Source of the DNA: Himantopus leucocephalus
Taxonomy: Eukaryota; Chordata; Aves; Charadriiformes; Recurvirostridae
Length of the DNA stretch: 64,000 nt
Assembly (NCBI GenBank): GCA_003993805.1
Contig: RSEF01000001.1
Location: 75,755,265 to 75,819,264 of the forward strand
Reading direction: 5' to 3'
Shown here: positions 11,396-24,590 of the stretch, in pieces
Layout: the number at the start of each line of letters is the position of its first letter
How positions within the stretch are numbered: the stretch's first letter is position 1
Notes under the pieces: model-generated
Databases searched by the model: none
The model's input: only the letters and a program-made list of their open reading frames with translations
Told to the model about the DNA's origin: nothing
Position numbers and translations under genes: made by a program

Positions 11396-14300
11396 AGCAG
11401 TTTGGACTACTAAAACTAATAGCATTAAAAAAAAAAAGGATTACTCTTTATGCTACTTCTTTTCCTCCTGTATTTTTTCTCAGCTGGATCAAAGGAATTA
11501 GTTTGGCTGGCTTCTCTTTTATTTCAAGTCATCTTCACTTCTCTTTCTGTTTGTTAATCTTCCCCAGCACGGTCTTCAAAGTCGGGGTTGGGAAGACTGC
11601 AGGGGAATTTTGACTGTCAGTTTGGTTTATATTTAATATCACTGTCGTAATGGTATCCAAAAGTTTTGCTAAATGAATTTTTGCTTGGTTTTGCTTTCAA
11701 CTTGACTCCTATGATGCTACTTCAGAACAACAGGAAAGAAAAATCAGTTGAGAAAAGCACTTGCTTTGGAAAGGTGAGGGTAGAGTTGTGATGGGTATTT
11801 AGAGACTCTGTTTACATCAGAAAGAGAGGGGAGGGAAAGAAAAGCAAAAGTAGTGAAGTTTGGCCTCTCTAAGCAAAGAGACTCCCCGGGAAAGAGTGGC
11901 CTTATGTGGAGCTCCTTTCTGAGGCCTTAAAGAACTGGGCACGCAGAACCAGGAATCATTTAGGTGGTGGCCTCGGCCTGGAGCTCATGGGCAGCCTGGT
12001 ACTTACAGCCACAGGGCTGGCAGGAGAGCACATGCTAAATCTGAATGTTATATGCCAGTGGGCCAGCTGATGGACCCCATGGAAGAGAGGAGCTGGGAAG
12101 AGGGCTCACTCCTGTGAGATGCAGTGACTGCTTAGGAGCTTAAGTTAGAGAACACCTGAAAGATTGTATATTGTCATCCCAACCGAAAAGCTCTTTGTGT
12201 AGGTCCCACAAAAAATCAGTTCTTCAGGTCTTTGCAACGAGCAATGCTTTATCCTTCGTTGGCATCCTTCCCGCTTCCCACAAAGGCAGCAAAGCACAGT
12301 GTTGCCTGCAGTACGTTACTGCTTGTGCCCTTGGGCCAGCGAAGACTGGAGACTGCTGATGTCAGGTGTGCCTACACAGGCAAATGAGAGCGATTCTGGC
12401 AGGGGCAGGCACACCCACACTAGCTGCCAGCTTGCCAGCAGAGTAATAACAGGAGTGAGGATACTAGTCACTGATAAACCAAATTCATGCTCGAGTGGGC
12501 TGGTCCGGTTCATGCTGAAGCCTACGCTGCTGCCTCTTCACCGCTGCTCTCCACGCGCTGGCTCAGAGATGTGCTCCCCATCCCACTTCACTCCGAACAC
12601 ACGCAGGCGTTTGGCAGGAGGTGTCCCAGCTGCCTGAGCAGGGTACGGCTCAATACGCACACCCAAAAGAACCACCTGCCCAGCTCCTGCCTCTTCACAA
12701 CCCCCAGATCAAAGAACAGTGGACTTAAGTATGAAGCATGGCTGGCAGCTACGCAATGCTTCTTGACAGATGATACTCTACAAAAAGAAGGATGGCTTTT
12801 GTTTCTCTGCTCTCTGTAGAGTCTCGCCAAGAGGTGCAGCAGGATGGGCATGGTCTTGTCGTGTGTGAACTGCACACCATAAATCTCCCAGGTGCGGTGG
12901 GCAAGAGAGCGCTTCTCTGCCACATCTCCCTTCCACTGGCAAGGGTATTCCCCCATCTTATTGCTTCACAGAGAACACATGTGCCCAAGCAGTGCATTTG
13001 GTGGAGAGCGGGCGTTGAAAGCCAAGTGGGCCAGGACAAGGTGATCTGCCCCATCTACACATCTCAGGATGCCCGAGGTGTGTACTGCCACTTGCCCGAA
13101 TGGCAGCTGCAGGACCCATCTTGTCTCCAGAGACTTTCCCCTGTCCAGTCTGACTGCTGATCAAATGTACGAAACATGTTTCACCCAGAAGCATCTCTGC
13201 AGTATGTACTAATAAGACATTTCTCCTCCTCCCAGCAGTCCAGCTGCCTCTAGCGTAGAACGTGCACAGCAGGGCACATTTCACCAGGGAAGGCAAAGAT
13301 GAATTTCTCCTCCAGCTGAAGCTGTCTGGAATTGCTTTAAGACCAGCAAAATGCAATTGCTCGGCTTGCAATGTGCCCAGCGCACATGTGCCCAAACAAT
13401 ACCAGGGGATTTTTAACCACCAGGACTCGCTAAGACCTGTATACAATATTACTTCTTAAAAGACAGGATCTCTGGAAACTCCATCCCACTTCCCTCTCCA
13501 AATGCACACATTCCGCCCCAACGCCATGCTGCACTTTGTTCAGCAGTGACTCAGAGGGAAGATTGCTGGCTCTGGACATGCTTCCCATGCTCTCCTGGGT
13601 CTCCCTCGGAGACCTTCTGTCCCATATGGATCCAACCCACCTTGCAAGAACTCACATGAACCCAGCTTTCCCCCTGTGGAGTCCACCTGAGGTAGCATGC
13701 GTCATGTCACCGATGAGGACAGCCCTAGCTGGGTGTTTAGGGTGACAGGAGGCAGTGGGAGGATTTGCCATTTGCCTGACATGCGGGCTCTCTGACTTAA
13801 GTTCCTTAACCCCCTCAGGCTCAGCTGTGACTCACTGCCGGTATTTGATCATATTTTCAGAGCAGGATTAATTATGCTTTATTGCTTGTTCACATAACGG
13901 ATCAGTATCATCTTCAAAGGCCCATTCTTTGGACAAGGAGGAAGGAGGCATGCCCTGTAATTTAGTGACCATTGCTTCTAAATGAGGAGGTTAATGGCTT
14001 GACCACTTCATATTGTAACGCCCAAACCTTTTTCCCTCTCTGATTATGAAGCATAATGTTTTTTATTTCCATACAGCAGTTCCCTATGGGGCTTTGTCTA
14101 TATGTATAAATCAAAGCCTTGCTGCTGCCTTTTGGGGCTCGGGGGCAGATTTTGCCTTCACCCAGAGCATAAAGTGGGGTCACCCCCCCACAGCTGCCAG
14201 TCAAGTTACCCCATTTTTTCTGCACGTCACTGGGAGTGGCCCCTGGGAACAGGCAAGGGAAAGATGGCCACTCAGATAAGCGGCAGGATGGTTGGGTGCC

Positions 14301-15463
14301 GAGTACTTTTGCAAATTGGACTGTTTACCTAGGTGATTACATACAGCATTAACTTTGAGCGGTTGATTTTTTTGATGCTATGGTCTAGCAGGGCAGACAG
14401 CATCTTGTGGGCTGAGGTGGACAGACAGAGCTGCTGGCATACATCACTCTCTTCCCAGCAGGAAAATGAGGTTTAAACATGAGGGTGAACCAGGAAGGCT
14501 GGATATGGGAAACCCAAAACTTAAAAGGTCTTAAGTGCAGAAGAAAGAATAAATCAGCTGGCCCCTCTTCCTGCCAGTGAAGGCCTTCTCTATTACATGT
14601 TTACCTGTATTTTCATCATGTTACAGGTTTAAAATAATTCAGGTGCTTCCACGGGAGCAACCATTCCACCACAGCCAGGTCATTTGCGGCTGGATCCTCA
14701 TCTTGAATTGGAGGGAAAGTGGAGGTGCATTGGCAGAGCTGTTTGGGGAGCTGGGAACCAAAGCCTAGAGGTTCCTCTGGCCAAGACTGTGATATGTTTA
14801 TCAGACCTCTGTTCAGGAGCCTACGGCATCCCTCCTGCCTCATGCCTGACTGTAAGGAGTGCTAGCAGCTTGTATTGACACGCTATTAGCATGGGAAACT
14901 CTGGAGCTGAGCCTTAAGTGTTTGATGAGAGGTAGTAAATGAAAACCAGCTGGAGGAGTCAATGGATGACAGTGTCACTAATGGCACAAGCAAGTCTTTT
15001 CTTTCCACTTCTACATTGCTGCTTTAAACTGGACTTGTGACCAAGAGAGGTGACCAGCCGCTGTCATTGTGTGCCCTGTCTTAAATACATCGCATGGCCT
15101 AAGTCCACACCTCTGAAAGCCTCTGAACAGTAGAGTTGCCATAGAGGACAGAAGGGCTCCATCAGCCAGGCAGGGTTACTTCCCAGCAGACAGTTATTTC
15201 ATCAGTAAGGAGACTGTTGCCGTGCAAATCGTGCCCAGGAAGCAATACTTTGGGCAGCTTCAGAACACTGATTTTTGTGGCGGTTGGAGCCCAAACCTTG
15301 CACAATCACATGCAAAACCACACCAGTGGCTCAAGCTTCCTGGATTTAGTCTTGCAGGCAGATGCGTGTACAAAGCAGTGTGCTGAGAGGAAGGCTGAAC
15401 GAGGAGGGGTCTGAGGACATGGTAACACCCCACATCGCTACTCGTAGTGCTCTCCCTGTGCAC

Positions 15464-15499
15464 TGCAACATGCATAATGGNCTGCAAAATGCATAATGG
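15464..15499. repeat. Short direct duplication split by one N (probable assembly artefact)
   Basis: TGCAACATGCATAATGG (15464-15480) and CTGCAAAATGCATAATGG (15482-15499) flank a single N at 15481 and differ by one base over the shared 17 bp. This follows the same pattern as the larger duplications at 33431 and 37002. Confidence 0.7.
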
Positions 15500-16539
15500 C
15501 AATAGCCGTGCTGCCTTGCAGCTCCACTGCCCCCATACACAGTGCGGTGCTCAGGCTGCGTCAGATCCTGGGGAAGACCTTTACTGGGCTGGGTACCAGG
15601 CTGAGGTACAGGGATGTGCTGCTGGTGCCTTGGAAGAATGAAGCCGGTGCCTGCAAGATGCAAAGTGTAAAAGCGTTTCCCAGCCCCTGTGGAAATGCAG
15701 TAGGAAGAGCCGCCTGCCTTTTCCAGGCTCGCTTTCACCCCTTGGCTAGCCTGGCACCCCCCCACCTCACTAGACACAGCTACTGGAGAGGATGGGGGGG
15801 GCGAGAAGGGGTGAAGGCAGCTCCTTGGCCCGGCTGCCAGCGTCTCAGGTCTGTTCTAATGCACATTTGACACTAATGGAAACAGTCCCTAAGGTGAAAA
15901 CTGTGCTCCTGTGGAGAGTCAGGTTTTCCCCTTAACTGGTCGACAGAAAAAGCTGAGTATCTTAAAACTCCCTAGATACAAGCAGGACTGTTCTGGGAAA
16001 GGTCTGGAGATGACTAACGGGATTAGTCACTAGCTCTTTCCCTTTGAGGCTGGGCACTTAAAATCCCTTCACTCCATGAATCTGCCAGCCAACCCCCCCT
16101 TCAAGCTGCCTACGATGACTTTTCACTGAGCAGCTTGACATCCAAAAAGGTTTTGAAAGTCTTTCATGGACCTTGTTCTGATTGAGACCTGCCTGAATTA
16201 TTTATGCCAGATCCTAGCTGTTTTCCTTGCGCTGAAACCCAATCCTGGTAGATATGTGTCTAAATGAGTTTAAATTGTGTTTATGCCGGGTGAGTTTAAT
16301 TACATGTACTGAATTAAGTAAACCAGTAAAAGTGAAGCTTAAACTGGTTCAAGAACGTCTGCTTTAGGGATCTGGAAATAAATCAGTTTTGTTATATGCC
16401 AGGCAAACTTTTCTCCTAGTAGGCCAGACCTCGTACTAAAGCCATTACCAGGAATTTCAACTCCATGCCTTTGGTATTTGCAGAGAAACTGGATTAAGTC
16501 TCTCCATCTCACCTAGAATAATAATGTTTAGCATGTAAG

Positions 16540-16800
16540 TAGCATTTTACAATTTCAAAGCAATAAACACTGAGATACCATGGTAATGAGAGCTGACAAG
16601 GCACTAGCATTAACTAATTAAGCCTCACAACCTCCCTGAGGTATCTAAATAGGACCGTTCCCATTTGATAGATGAGGAAGATATATATGAATTGATTTAC
16701 TCAAAGGCACAGAGCAATTCAGTGAAAGAGCTGGAACCACAACTCAGTCCTCCATGAGACTCTGCCTTATTTCTAGACCTGTGCATCAGTGCAACCTAGT
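16540..16800 (+). mobile_element. MIR-type CORE-SINE, sense
   Basis: The pattern of an old amniote MIR or MIR-like 3' tail is clear: CATTAACTAATTAAGCCTCA, then a CCTGAGGTATCTAAATAG block, CCCATTTGATAGATGAGGAA, a TTGATTTACTCAAAGGCACA segment (usually TTAAGTGACTTGCCCAAGGT), and AAAGAGCTGGAACCACAACT. Order and spacing fit the family; divergence is high. Tail sequence of this kind is shared between MIR and L2-related elements, so the exact family is uncertain. Confidence 0.7.
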
Positions 16801-19800
16801 ATCCCATTCTTAGCAGGATTTAGAAATAAATTACTTTTAATTTCTGTTGACTGCTATGGAAGGAGTGGGATTTGAATATGTCTCTAGCCAAATGCGGCAG
16901 CAACAAGCGGAGATATTGGTGCGGCTGAAAATGGGTGCTGGTGCAGTCGCAACAAGTTGGGATTCAGGAGTTGCACTCACCGCAGAAGCAGCGTAGCAGG
17001 AAAAGCAACTAACAGGTGGGTGTCAAATAAAGTGTTGGAAAGGAGTGTGTTAGCTTAAACCATCCCGGGTCTTGCCTTTCCAACCCCCGCACCAGTTGTA
17101 GTAATTGGTATGCATACAACCATCCCATTTTTTAATTTGTATGGACTTAGTTTTTTACATCAACAGTGAATCTGGCCCGGGAAACTCTGTGGGGAGCATC
17201 GCTTGGCACCAGTTCTGAACAGGAACCCTCTTGCTCCACACAGGTGGGTACACAGCAAAACCTCTCGTAGCTGTCTGAGATCAGCGGCTTTAGACAAGAG
17301 ATCAAGCTTTCCCTCACATCACGTCATTTGGTCCAGACTGCGGAAGGCTGGTTAAAACAAAGGAAACTTCAGCCGCACTGCCAGAGCTGCTTTGATACTT
17401 CTAATCCCCGTCTAAGAAGGTGTTGAGCAGAGAACCGCATCGTTATGGGCTGTAAGCAAAATGGATCTTTTAATTCCCCTAAAGGAATGTAGTTTTTCTC
17501 TCCTGGAGTGACTGATGGGGAGCTCCCCTACACATGGGGCACCGTCCTTCTGTGAAGCCTCCTCTGCATTTCATCCGGGGCTGTTCTGTCTGCCTGCGAG
17601 CGCCTTTACCTCCACTGCGCGCTGCACCTGAGCCCAACAAGCTCAGGCTGCGGCGGTGAATCCCAATGAGCCTCCCACCGGGTGCTCAGAGGCAGTCTAT
17701 AGGAACCAGTACTGGAGCACACAGTATGCCTATCAGCACCATTGCTAACCGCTGGTCTGGAAACAATTAAAATATCCTTTTGTTTACGCCGTGGCACTGC
17801 TGCCTGTGGAATAGCTGCGGACGGCAGAAGTAGAGACAACAGACCTGGAGAGACATGAAAGCATTTGGGTTTGCGTGTCTCTCCGCTCTGCTTGCCGCCG
17901 AGGTTTCCAGGGCAGATTGCTCGCTCACCCTCTTGTTTTGCAGCCGTCCAAGCCAACCTTCTTCTGACTCCTCTCTCTGCTGGATGTACGGACAAGTGCT
18001 CGGCAGCAGCTGTGAGCATGGCTGACCACAAATGCATACGCGGTGGGCCCCTCTCAGTGCTACTCTTTGGGGAAGATTTGGAGAGATCCAGATTCCCTGG
18101 CTTTAAATCCATTGCCACAAATTATCGTTTGCCTGTTGATTGCTCTCTAGGGGACAAAACATCAAGTTACAACCTGTGGTTTTCAGCCCCAATAGACTAA
18201 GAGCAGAAAATCTGTTGAGACCTAAGGCTTAGATCTGTTGGTTTGATATGTAGTTCAGTAAAGCACACAGGAGAGGAGCCACTGTGGAAGGTGCTTTGCC
18301 ACATCAGTGCTAGCCAAATTCCCAGTAGGTAGATGCTTTTTGACTAAGAGAGCCAATGCAAGCTAAAAAGGGCACGAAGTTGCTAATTTTCTACCTAAAC
18401 CGATGGTGATGTGTGTGACTGCTGTTATGCTTCATGAGAAGAACGTCTACACTTTGGTAACGTGAAATATCTCCTACTTTCCAATGGTTTGCTCAGCTGC
18501 AAATAGAGTTGTGAAGTAAATATCTGGGATATTACAAAACGCATCCGTCAGTTTTTGAGTGCTAGGTCAGGTTTGCAGCAGTGACTGCTTTCACGTTAAC
18601 TTGTACATTGAACAAACTGAACATGTACATCCACGAGATGCAACAAATACCGCACGGCACTTTTGCAATTGCACTGTCCATAGCATAACAGCTCAGGTCT
18701 GCACGTGAGAAGTTGGAGGATGCTTTCTGACCGAGCAACGGGTTCTTAAGCAGACGAGCCTCAAATCCACACTGCCCATGATGCAGGCTGCAGGAATCAT
18801 AGCAAACGTCCTGGTTACTCAAAGCTAGAGAGAAATGTTTGTGTCCCCGTTAAATCTGCAGCCCTGTTTGTGTTAGCTGAAGTTTAAACATAGCTGTATC
18901 GATACCATATACCTGACTTCAGCAACAGACCTCATGCAAGCTGGTTCACTGCAGCACGGTGCCAAACAAGTGAGAATGCCACTTTTTTTTCTTGTGCTAC
19001 TCCTGTTTCCAACTCCTGTCTCCCACGCTTTCCAGCACTGTCCAGGCAGACCCTGTTCTCTCTCATGCCTCCGCTCAGCAGCTGTTGTCTGCACCCACCC
19101 ATCTCTTCCCCGTTCATTCTCTGCCTTAACATTTGGCTCTCCTTTTTATTGACTCCCTCATCTTTTCTCTTGATAACGTAAATTTTCACATTGTTAGGCT
19201 GCTCAGACCTCACATTTCGCGCCTTCTTTATCTCACCACCTTATTCAACCCTGCAGCTTCCCACTCGCTGGCAGAGCCCCCTGCTTGACCTTGCCTTCAC
19301 TATGCATTTCTTCCTTTTTCTCTGTTCAGCTTCTCCTTCCCTGACTTTACCATCTCTTTCAACCGCTCCCCACTCTTTCCCTTTCTTCCTCACAGCATTC
19401 CTGCTCCTTCCACTTCCCAAGTGTTTGTGACTACAGACTTTTCCATACTCCTTCCTAATTAGGAAGCAGATGTATACACTCCTCCACTTCCCACCTCTCA
19501 CAGCATTTACTGGTTGCTCTCATGCCCTGCTTCCCTTGTGTCTCTCTCGTCCTACACAGTCTCTTGACTACACCCGTGTCCTCTATTCCAAATCTGTTTT
19601 CCTCTCCTTCAGCACTTTCTTGTCAAAGAAACAGGGCTTTTCCTGTTGTTCCCCTCCTGTTGGCTTTCAAGCATCTTATTTCAGCCCCTTGTGTGCCACT
19701 GCTGTCCCTACTTATAAAACCACAACTAGTGGCTCAAAATAAGTAATTGTCAAAACCCAACACGGCTTTCTTCTCTCGACTCCCTCGGTTTAGTTACAGG

Positions 19801-22404
19801 AAGCAAAGTTTCTCACCTGCTTTCATACCTCTTCTCTGATCCCTCCATGACGCCAGCCCCACCACTACCCAGAAAAACCTGTGCCCTTGTTTTCACTGTA
19901 GGTGCCTCAATTTTCTTGACTTGTCTGAGTCAGAAAGGCAGATCAAGGCATTAAAGTCAACCCCCCCAGTGCTAAGTACTCCACTTCAGTCTTTTCTCTG
20001 TTCAGGGAGGCTTTTCAGCCATGCTACCTAAACCACAAAATCTCTTCACATAGGAGGTCTTGAAAAGGGAACAAGGAACTTGAAGATGGATCAAAATACA
20101 ATGACTCCTAGAAGGTACGTGTGGCCTGGGGTGAAAGCAGGAGTCTAAATCACAACTGTCTTCTACATCATAACTCAGAGAGCAAAAAGAAGCAAAGGCA
20201 GTGAGATTTGCTGGTGCTACACTATTGAGGGAGGTCAACACAAACAAGTGAGCAATAAAATTCAGACGTACTAGAAAAGGGACCTGAAGCAATTCACACA
20301 GCGAAATGCGAAAGTTCTGTTTTGAAGAAATGTTGGATTTAATCTATTCTTAAATTGTTTCCCCTGTATTAGGAAAACCTGAACCTCCCAAAGCCTTGTG
20401 CTTCTCAGAATGTACTGCCAGTGAGAACAGCCTCAGGTTTGGCTGGTCCTTCTGCAAGTGCTTTTGAGTCCTTACAATGGAAGACTGCAGGACCTCCAGT
20501 ACCTAGTTTACAGAAACCTAGTCAGTGGGGCTTTAGCATAAAGCCATGAAGTGGAAATGCAAGGAAGTTAAGAGTTTTTTAAAAGAGATCCTTATTAACA
20601 ATAACATTACTTCAGCTGGTGAGAAACTGACCTGTACCTGTCAGTAATCCATTCTCTTTCAGAGGTGGGCTACAAGATATCTACCTGTCATTAACCTAAT
20701 ATTACATTTAAGATTTGCCAAATCGGGCACATATTGCAGGTCTTTCTGGAGAAAGTGGAAAGCATTCCTCCCTTCTTTTTGTTTCCAGGTGAAATGACTT
20801 GTCATACAGGAATGGGGACATTCAGTCCCTGCATCTCCTACAACCTTTTTATTTGCTTTTGGCATTTTTTATTTGGCATTTTTTTCTCAAGGAAACGAGC
20901 TCAGAAATCCAGAGATGACCTCGAACAACAAAAGCATGAGGCTTTGATTTGGTCCATTAGCCTCAGAGTTCGTTCTTACTGTGGTTCTACATGGCACAAG
21001 TGCTCAACTTACAGCCAGTCTGGGAAGAAAGGAAGAGAAAAAGCACAGAAGATAGGGCAGGAGTGTAAGTATGGAGGGAAGTGAGCAGCCAGGATTGGAT
21101 ATTGAGCTGAAAAATCAGTAGGTAGGTGAGGTCTTACCAATAGCCTAGGGGAAAAAAAATAATCAAGAGAAAGAATATAGCATACTGGGAAAGGACACTG
21201 GTCAGAGCAGGCTTTGGTTTTGTTAGTTATGAACAGGCAAGTCATAACCAAAGGTGGCTTGGAAGGGGAGAAGCACATGGATTTGTGAACAGAGGTGTTT
21301 ATCAAAGAAGAGGAAATGCCATATTGTACTCACCAAGTCTTTGCCTACTGTTGAACAGCAGTGGGAAAGCAGAGATTTTTGTGCTTGAATAATAAATATA
21401 AAGAGGTGATTTAAGAACAGTGTAAGAATCTGGCAAATTAAAGCAACCTTAAGTGATCATTGGCAGCCCCCAGCATCCCTGCATAAAAAGAACAATATAA
21501 GAGAAAACACAGTCCGACAGATATAATGGGGACGATAGAGGGAGCCAAATTAATTCAAAAAAATGTTAGGCAAAATCTGGACCGCAGCTTTTCTGACAAA
21601 AAGGGAAATTAGGAGTTTTCATGAAGGTTCACAAAATTCTTGGTGGGGATGCTACAAAGCTATTTGGCTTAGTGTCAAGAACAAGCAAAGATGCAGCAAT
21701 TAGATAAGCCATGGCTGGACATTACAGGAATTCAGGGAGGAATGTTGAGATAGAGCAAGACAGAAACGCAACATAAACTCCCTTTACAGGACCAGAGGAC
21801 AAAAAGTTTGCTCCATGGAAGAATCAGACATTGAGTAATACTGTAGAATTCTGCAAGTGGCCCAGAGGGAACTGTGTCTGAGGATTTGTCACCCCAAGAT
21901 TTCTCACGCAAGCTGTTGGTAGTTTACAGAGATCCTGTATGTTGACAAATTACTGTAAGTTAGCCTGCACTTTCCTCTTTGGCAGTTAGTGTGTTGTAGC
22001 TGGAGCTGGTTTAATCCCGTGCGGGCAGATACAATGCACATGAGGTCAGATACTGCCTTGCTAAAGATCGGGTCTTGGAGTCATTGTGCCTCAAAACAGA
22101 GTCAGGGTTTCAGTCTAACATATTGGTCTCCTGCAAATAATAAATTAACTAAGTCAAAAGGTTTTTTGGGCAAAAACTGTGCTTAGAAAGGTAACTAATA
22201 AACCAATCAAACAGTGTACATTTTGGCAAAAGTCATGGTGGGGAAGGCCTCAGAAATTTATGCTGTGGGTGAGAAATTTACAGCAAAGGAGAGTGCAGTC
22301 TGCGTCTGAGGAATGATATAAGAGGCTGGATGCTACCTCTTATACCTTATCCTCTTTACCACTCCATTTCTCAAGCGACCCTCACAGCCCCCCGAAGAGC
22401 ACAG
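16801..22404. other. Unique upstream sequence, no gene recognised
   Basis: Contains the pyrimidine-rich tract and a 170-codon minus-strand frame (17606-18118) with no recognised family. No RNA gene seen. Confidence 0.5.
18950..19700 (+). other. Pyrimidine-rich tract
   Basis: The plus strand is strongly C/T-biased over about 750 bp (many CTTCC, CTCTCC and TTTCTT words), giving overlapping meaningless frames. No repeat family was recognised. It may be a polypurine/polypyrimidine region able to form non-B DNA. Confidence 0.5.
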
Positions 22405-22900
22405 CAGTTGCCGTACCAGATCAGCCCAGTAGCCTTCCTAATCCAGTCTTCTCACTTCAACAGTTGCCATTCTCTGATACTTCAAAGAAAGGTGCGAGAA
22501 ACCCCGTAGTGGTCAATTATAGAATAACCTGCCCCACAAGGGAAGTTTCCCCCTAATCCCTCACCATCAGTTAGTGGTTATGTTGTGCCTTGAAGCCTGA
22601 CGGTTTATATCCCTTCTAAACTGTATTTATATCCTGTCTAATGTGACCATGAATGTTCTCAGTATCCATATAAATGTCTAATCCTTTTCTGAATCCTGCT
22701 AATCTCCTGGCCTCAATGAAACCTCATGGTAACAAATGCCATGTGTTAATTACACACGGTACAAATATTTCCTTGCACCATTTTAAATCTCCTTCCTTCC
22801 AATTTCACTGGGTATCCCTTGATCCTTCAATATGAAAAAGGGCAATGAAATTAGAGCTTGTTCATTCTTGCCAAGCTGCACTGCTGTCTCTTGATTTGTT
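22405..22900 (-). mobile_element. Ancient CR1 3' fragment, antisense
   Basis: Decayed but recognisable antisense CR1 of the older amniote type. Diagnostic pieces in order are a GATCAGCCCAGTAGCCTTCC-like start, a GGAAGTTTCCCCCTAATCCC-like block, TTTATATCCCTTC, GAATCCTGCTAATCTCCTGG followed by CCTCAATGAAACC, and then a GTTAATTACACACGGTACA segment ending in an AATTTCACTGGGTATCCC-like block. These match the family pattern of CR1 tails read in reverse. It lies upstream of CECR2. Boundaries are approximate. Confidence 0.75.
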
Positions 22901-23899
22901 TCTTCTCTAAACTAGCTGTTCCCTCCCTCGGCCAAATTTTCGTGGGTCAGGCTGTTAGGCGGTGGCCGAGGACACAGCACAGAGCTTATGCCTTCACCTT
23001 ATTCTCTGTCACCAAGTTCATTTTGAAAGGAAAGAGAGAGAGAGGAAACCCTGAAAGTCTCAAAAACTTGAGGTTCCAGACTCCGAAATCAGACTGCTCT
23101 ATGTCAGCTGATATTAGCTCAGCAGCAATACGATGACGCTGACTGATGCTACCAGCCTTTCCCTCTCTGATGCCTCCAAGTCAGAGACAGAGCAGGACAT
23201 CTGCAATGTGGTTTCCCCTTAGCCTGATCCAGCCGCTCTTCAGGCTGCTCCTGAAAAGGGAGATCCTGCTCCCCCTCCCACCCCATCTCAGGCGTTTCAC
23301 TGCTTCCTTGCATCCCTGCTGGTGATCACCAGGCCGTGGGATTTGTCCAGTCAGTTTTGGACTAATAACCCTCAGCCCCAGCCTGAGCTCTGTGCGTCCC
23401 CGCTCTGCCATCCTGCGCTGAGCCCCCACATTCATGAGCAGCAGCCCGTCACCCTTGGCCAGCCAGAGATGGCACTGGAAACAGCAAGGGAATGTGAGGT
23501 GTGGAGAAGAGAGGCTAAAGATGAGAAAGTTAACAGAATAAAGGAAAGGAAAGGCTAGGAAAAGCGGGACTGGTACAAAAGTGGCCCCAGCCAGTCAAGG
23601 TAGGAAGGGGTGGAGGGAAGGAAGTCCTAAACCGTGGTTAAATGCCGGCTTTGCAAAGTTTTCACTGGAGGTAAGACCGGTGCAGCTGTGCACAGTGCTA
23701 CTTTGCAACTGTTTTGAAGCTGGACTAAGGGGGCAAACGGAGAGGCTGTGAAGTGATGCAGTGACAGCGTGCAAAGCTGTACCAGCTTGGTGTTACACTG
23801 AAGCTCTACATCTCGTNTGAAAAAAAAAAAAAAAACAACCCAACATTTTCACTGTTACTGGATGTTTTTCCGTAATAGATTTCAAAACGGGGCAGCGCT
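22901..23899. other. Unique sequence just upstream of the CECR2 CpG island
   Basis: Nothing beyond the poly-A/N at 23817 was recognised. Because it borders the promoter it may hold proximal regulatory sites. Confidence 0.5.
23818..23835 (+). repeat. Poly-A run beside N
   Basis: An A homopolymer of about 15 bases starts just after the N at 23817, immediately upstream of the CECR2 CpG island. The run length is unreliable. Confidence 0.8.
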
Positions 23900-24540
23900 A
23901 ACCTCTTCGTGTCAGGGCCAGGAGAAATGGAGGTACCGAGCGCACGGGTGAGACGCTAAAGCCCCTCACGCGGAGGAGAGCCGGACGCGCCGCCTGGGCT
24001 CCCGCGCTCAAAAATACGAAGTGAGAACAGAAATCCCGGGGGGTTCCCCCCCTTCCCAGCGCCCAGGAGCCAGCCCCAGCAGCTCCCCCGCCACCCCAAG
24101 CAGCCGCAGCCACCCCTGGGGACCTGCCAGCGGGCCCGGGCTGGGGGGCGCGGGCCTGGCACCGGGGCTGAGGCTCCACCACGGCCAGCCCCAGCGCCCT
24201 GGGCACCGGAGCGGGAGGGAGACCGGCCCGGGCTGAGGGAAGGGGCTGAGGCCGGACCCCAGCGAGGTCCGAGGCGAAGGGCAGGCCGCAGGCGGGGGGG
24301 CGGAGGCTCCGCCGTCGTCGGGGACGCGCCCCGAGACCTCCCCGAGGGGCTCAGCCCCGAGCGGCGCTTCGTCCCGCCGCCTCCCTCCGGCGGGGGAGCG
24401 GGCGGGCACCGCCCAGGGGAGGCCGGGGCGCCCCATGCCGCTCCCGCGCAGGGAGGGGACACCGGAGCCGCCGCGTCCGAGGGGACAACGGCGGACGCCG
24501 CCGCCGCCGCCGCCCGCCCAGCCTCCGGCAGCCCGCGGCC

Positions 24541-24590
24541 CCGCCCACTCCCAGTGACTCCGCCCACTCGCGGTGACCCCGCCCAGGGAG
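24541..24590 (+). promoter_or_regulatory. Tandem 19-bp GC-box repeat in the CECR2 promoter
   Basis: Two consecutive 19-bp units (24541-24559 and 24560-24578) both begin with CCGCCCACTC and contain GTGAC. A third partial unit beginning CCGCCCA starts at 24579. Each unit carries a GC box (core CCGCCC), the binding site type of Sp1/KLF proteins, so three boxes are spaced at 19-bp intervals about 650-690 bp upstream of the start codon. The repeat is seen directly; its role as a promoter element is inferred. Confidence 0.6.

Larger units (their letters stand above)
5423..16539. other. Unique upstream sequence, no gene recognised
   Basis: Ordinary intergenic sequence. Short open frames overlap on both strands at 8353-8900 (GC-richer, Pro-rich) and 12590-13450, without recognisable domains. 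Apart from a poly-T run at 10799 and a very weak MIR trace at 11345, nothing was supported. I looked for the upstream neighbour seen in human (ADA2, minus strand) and did not recognise any of its exons. Confidence 0.5.

Noticed and set aside
12588..13446. Overlapping open frames on both strands, considered as a pseudogene or ADA2 exon
   Set aside because: None of the translations contains adenosine deaminase motifs (such as the HAGE-type metal-binding block) or any other family signature, and no splice context supports an exon.
17606..18200. 170-codon minus and 111-codon plus frames
   Set aside because: No recognisable domain on either strand; both look like chance frames.
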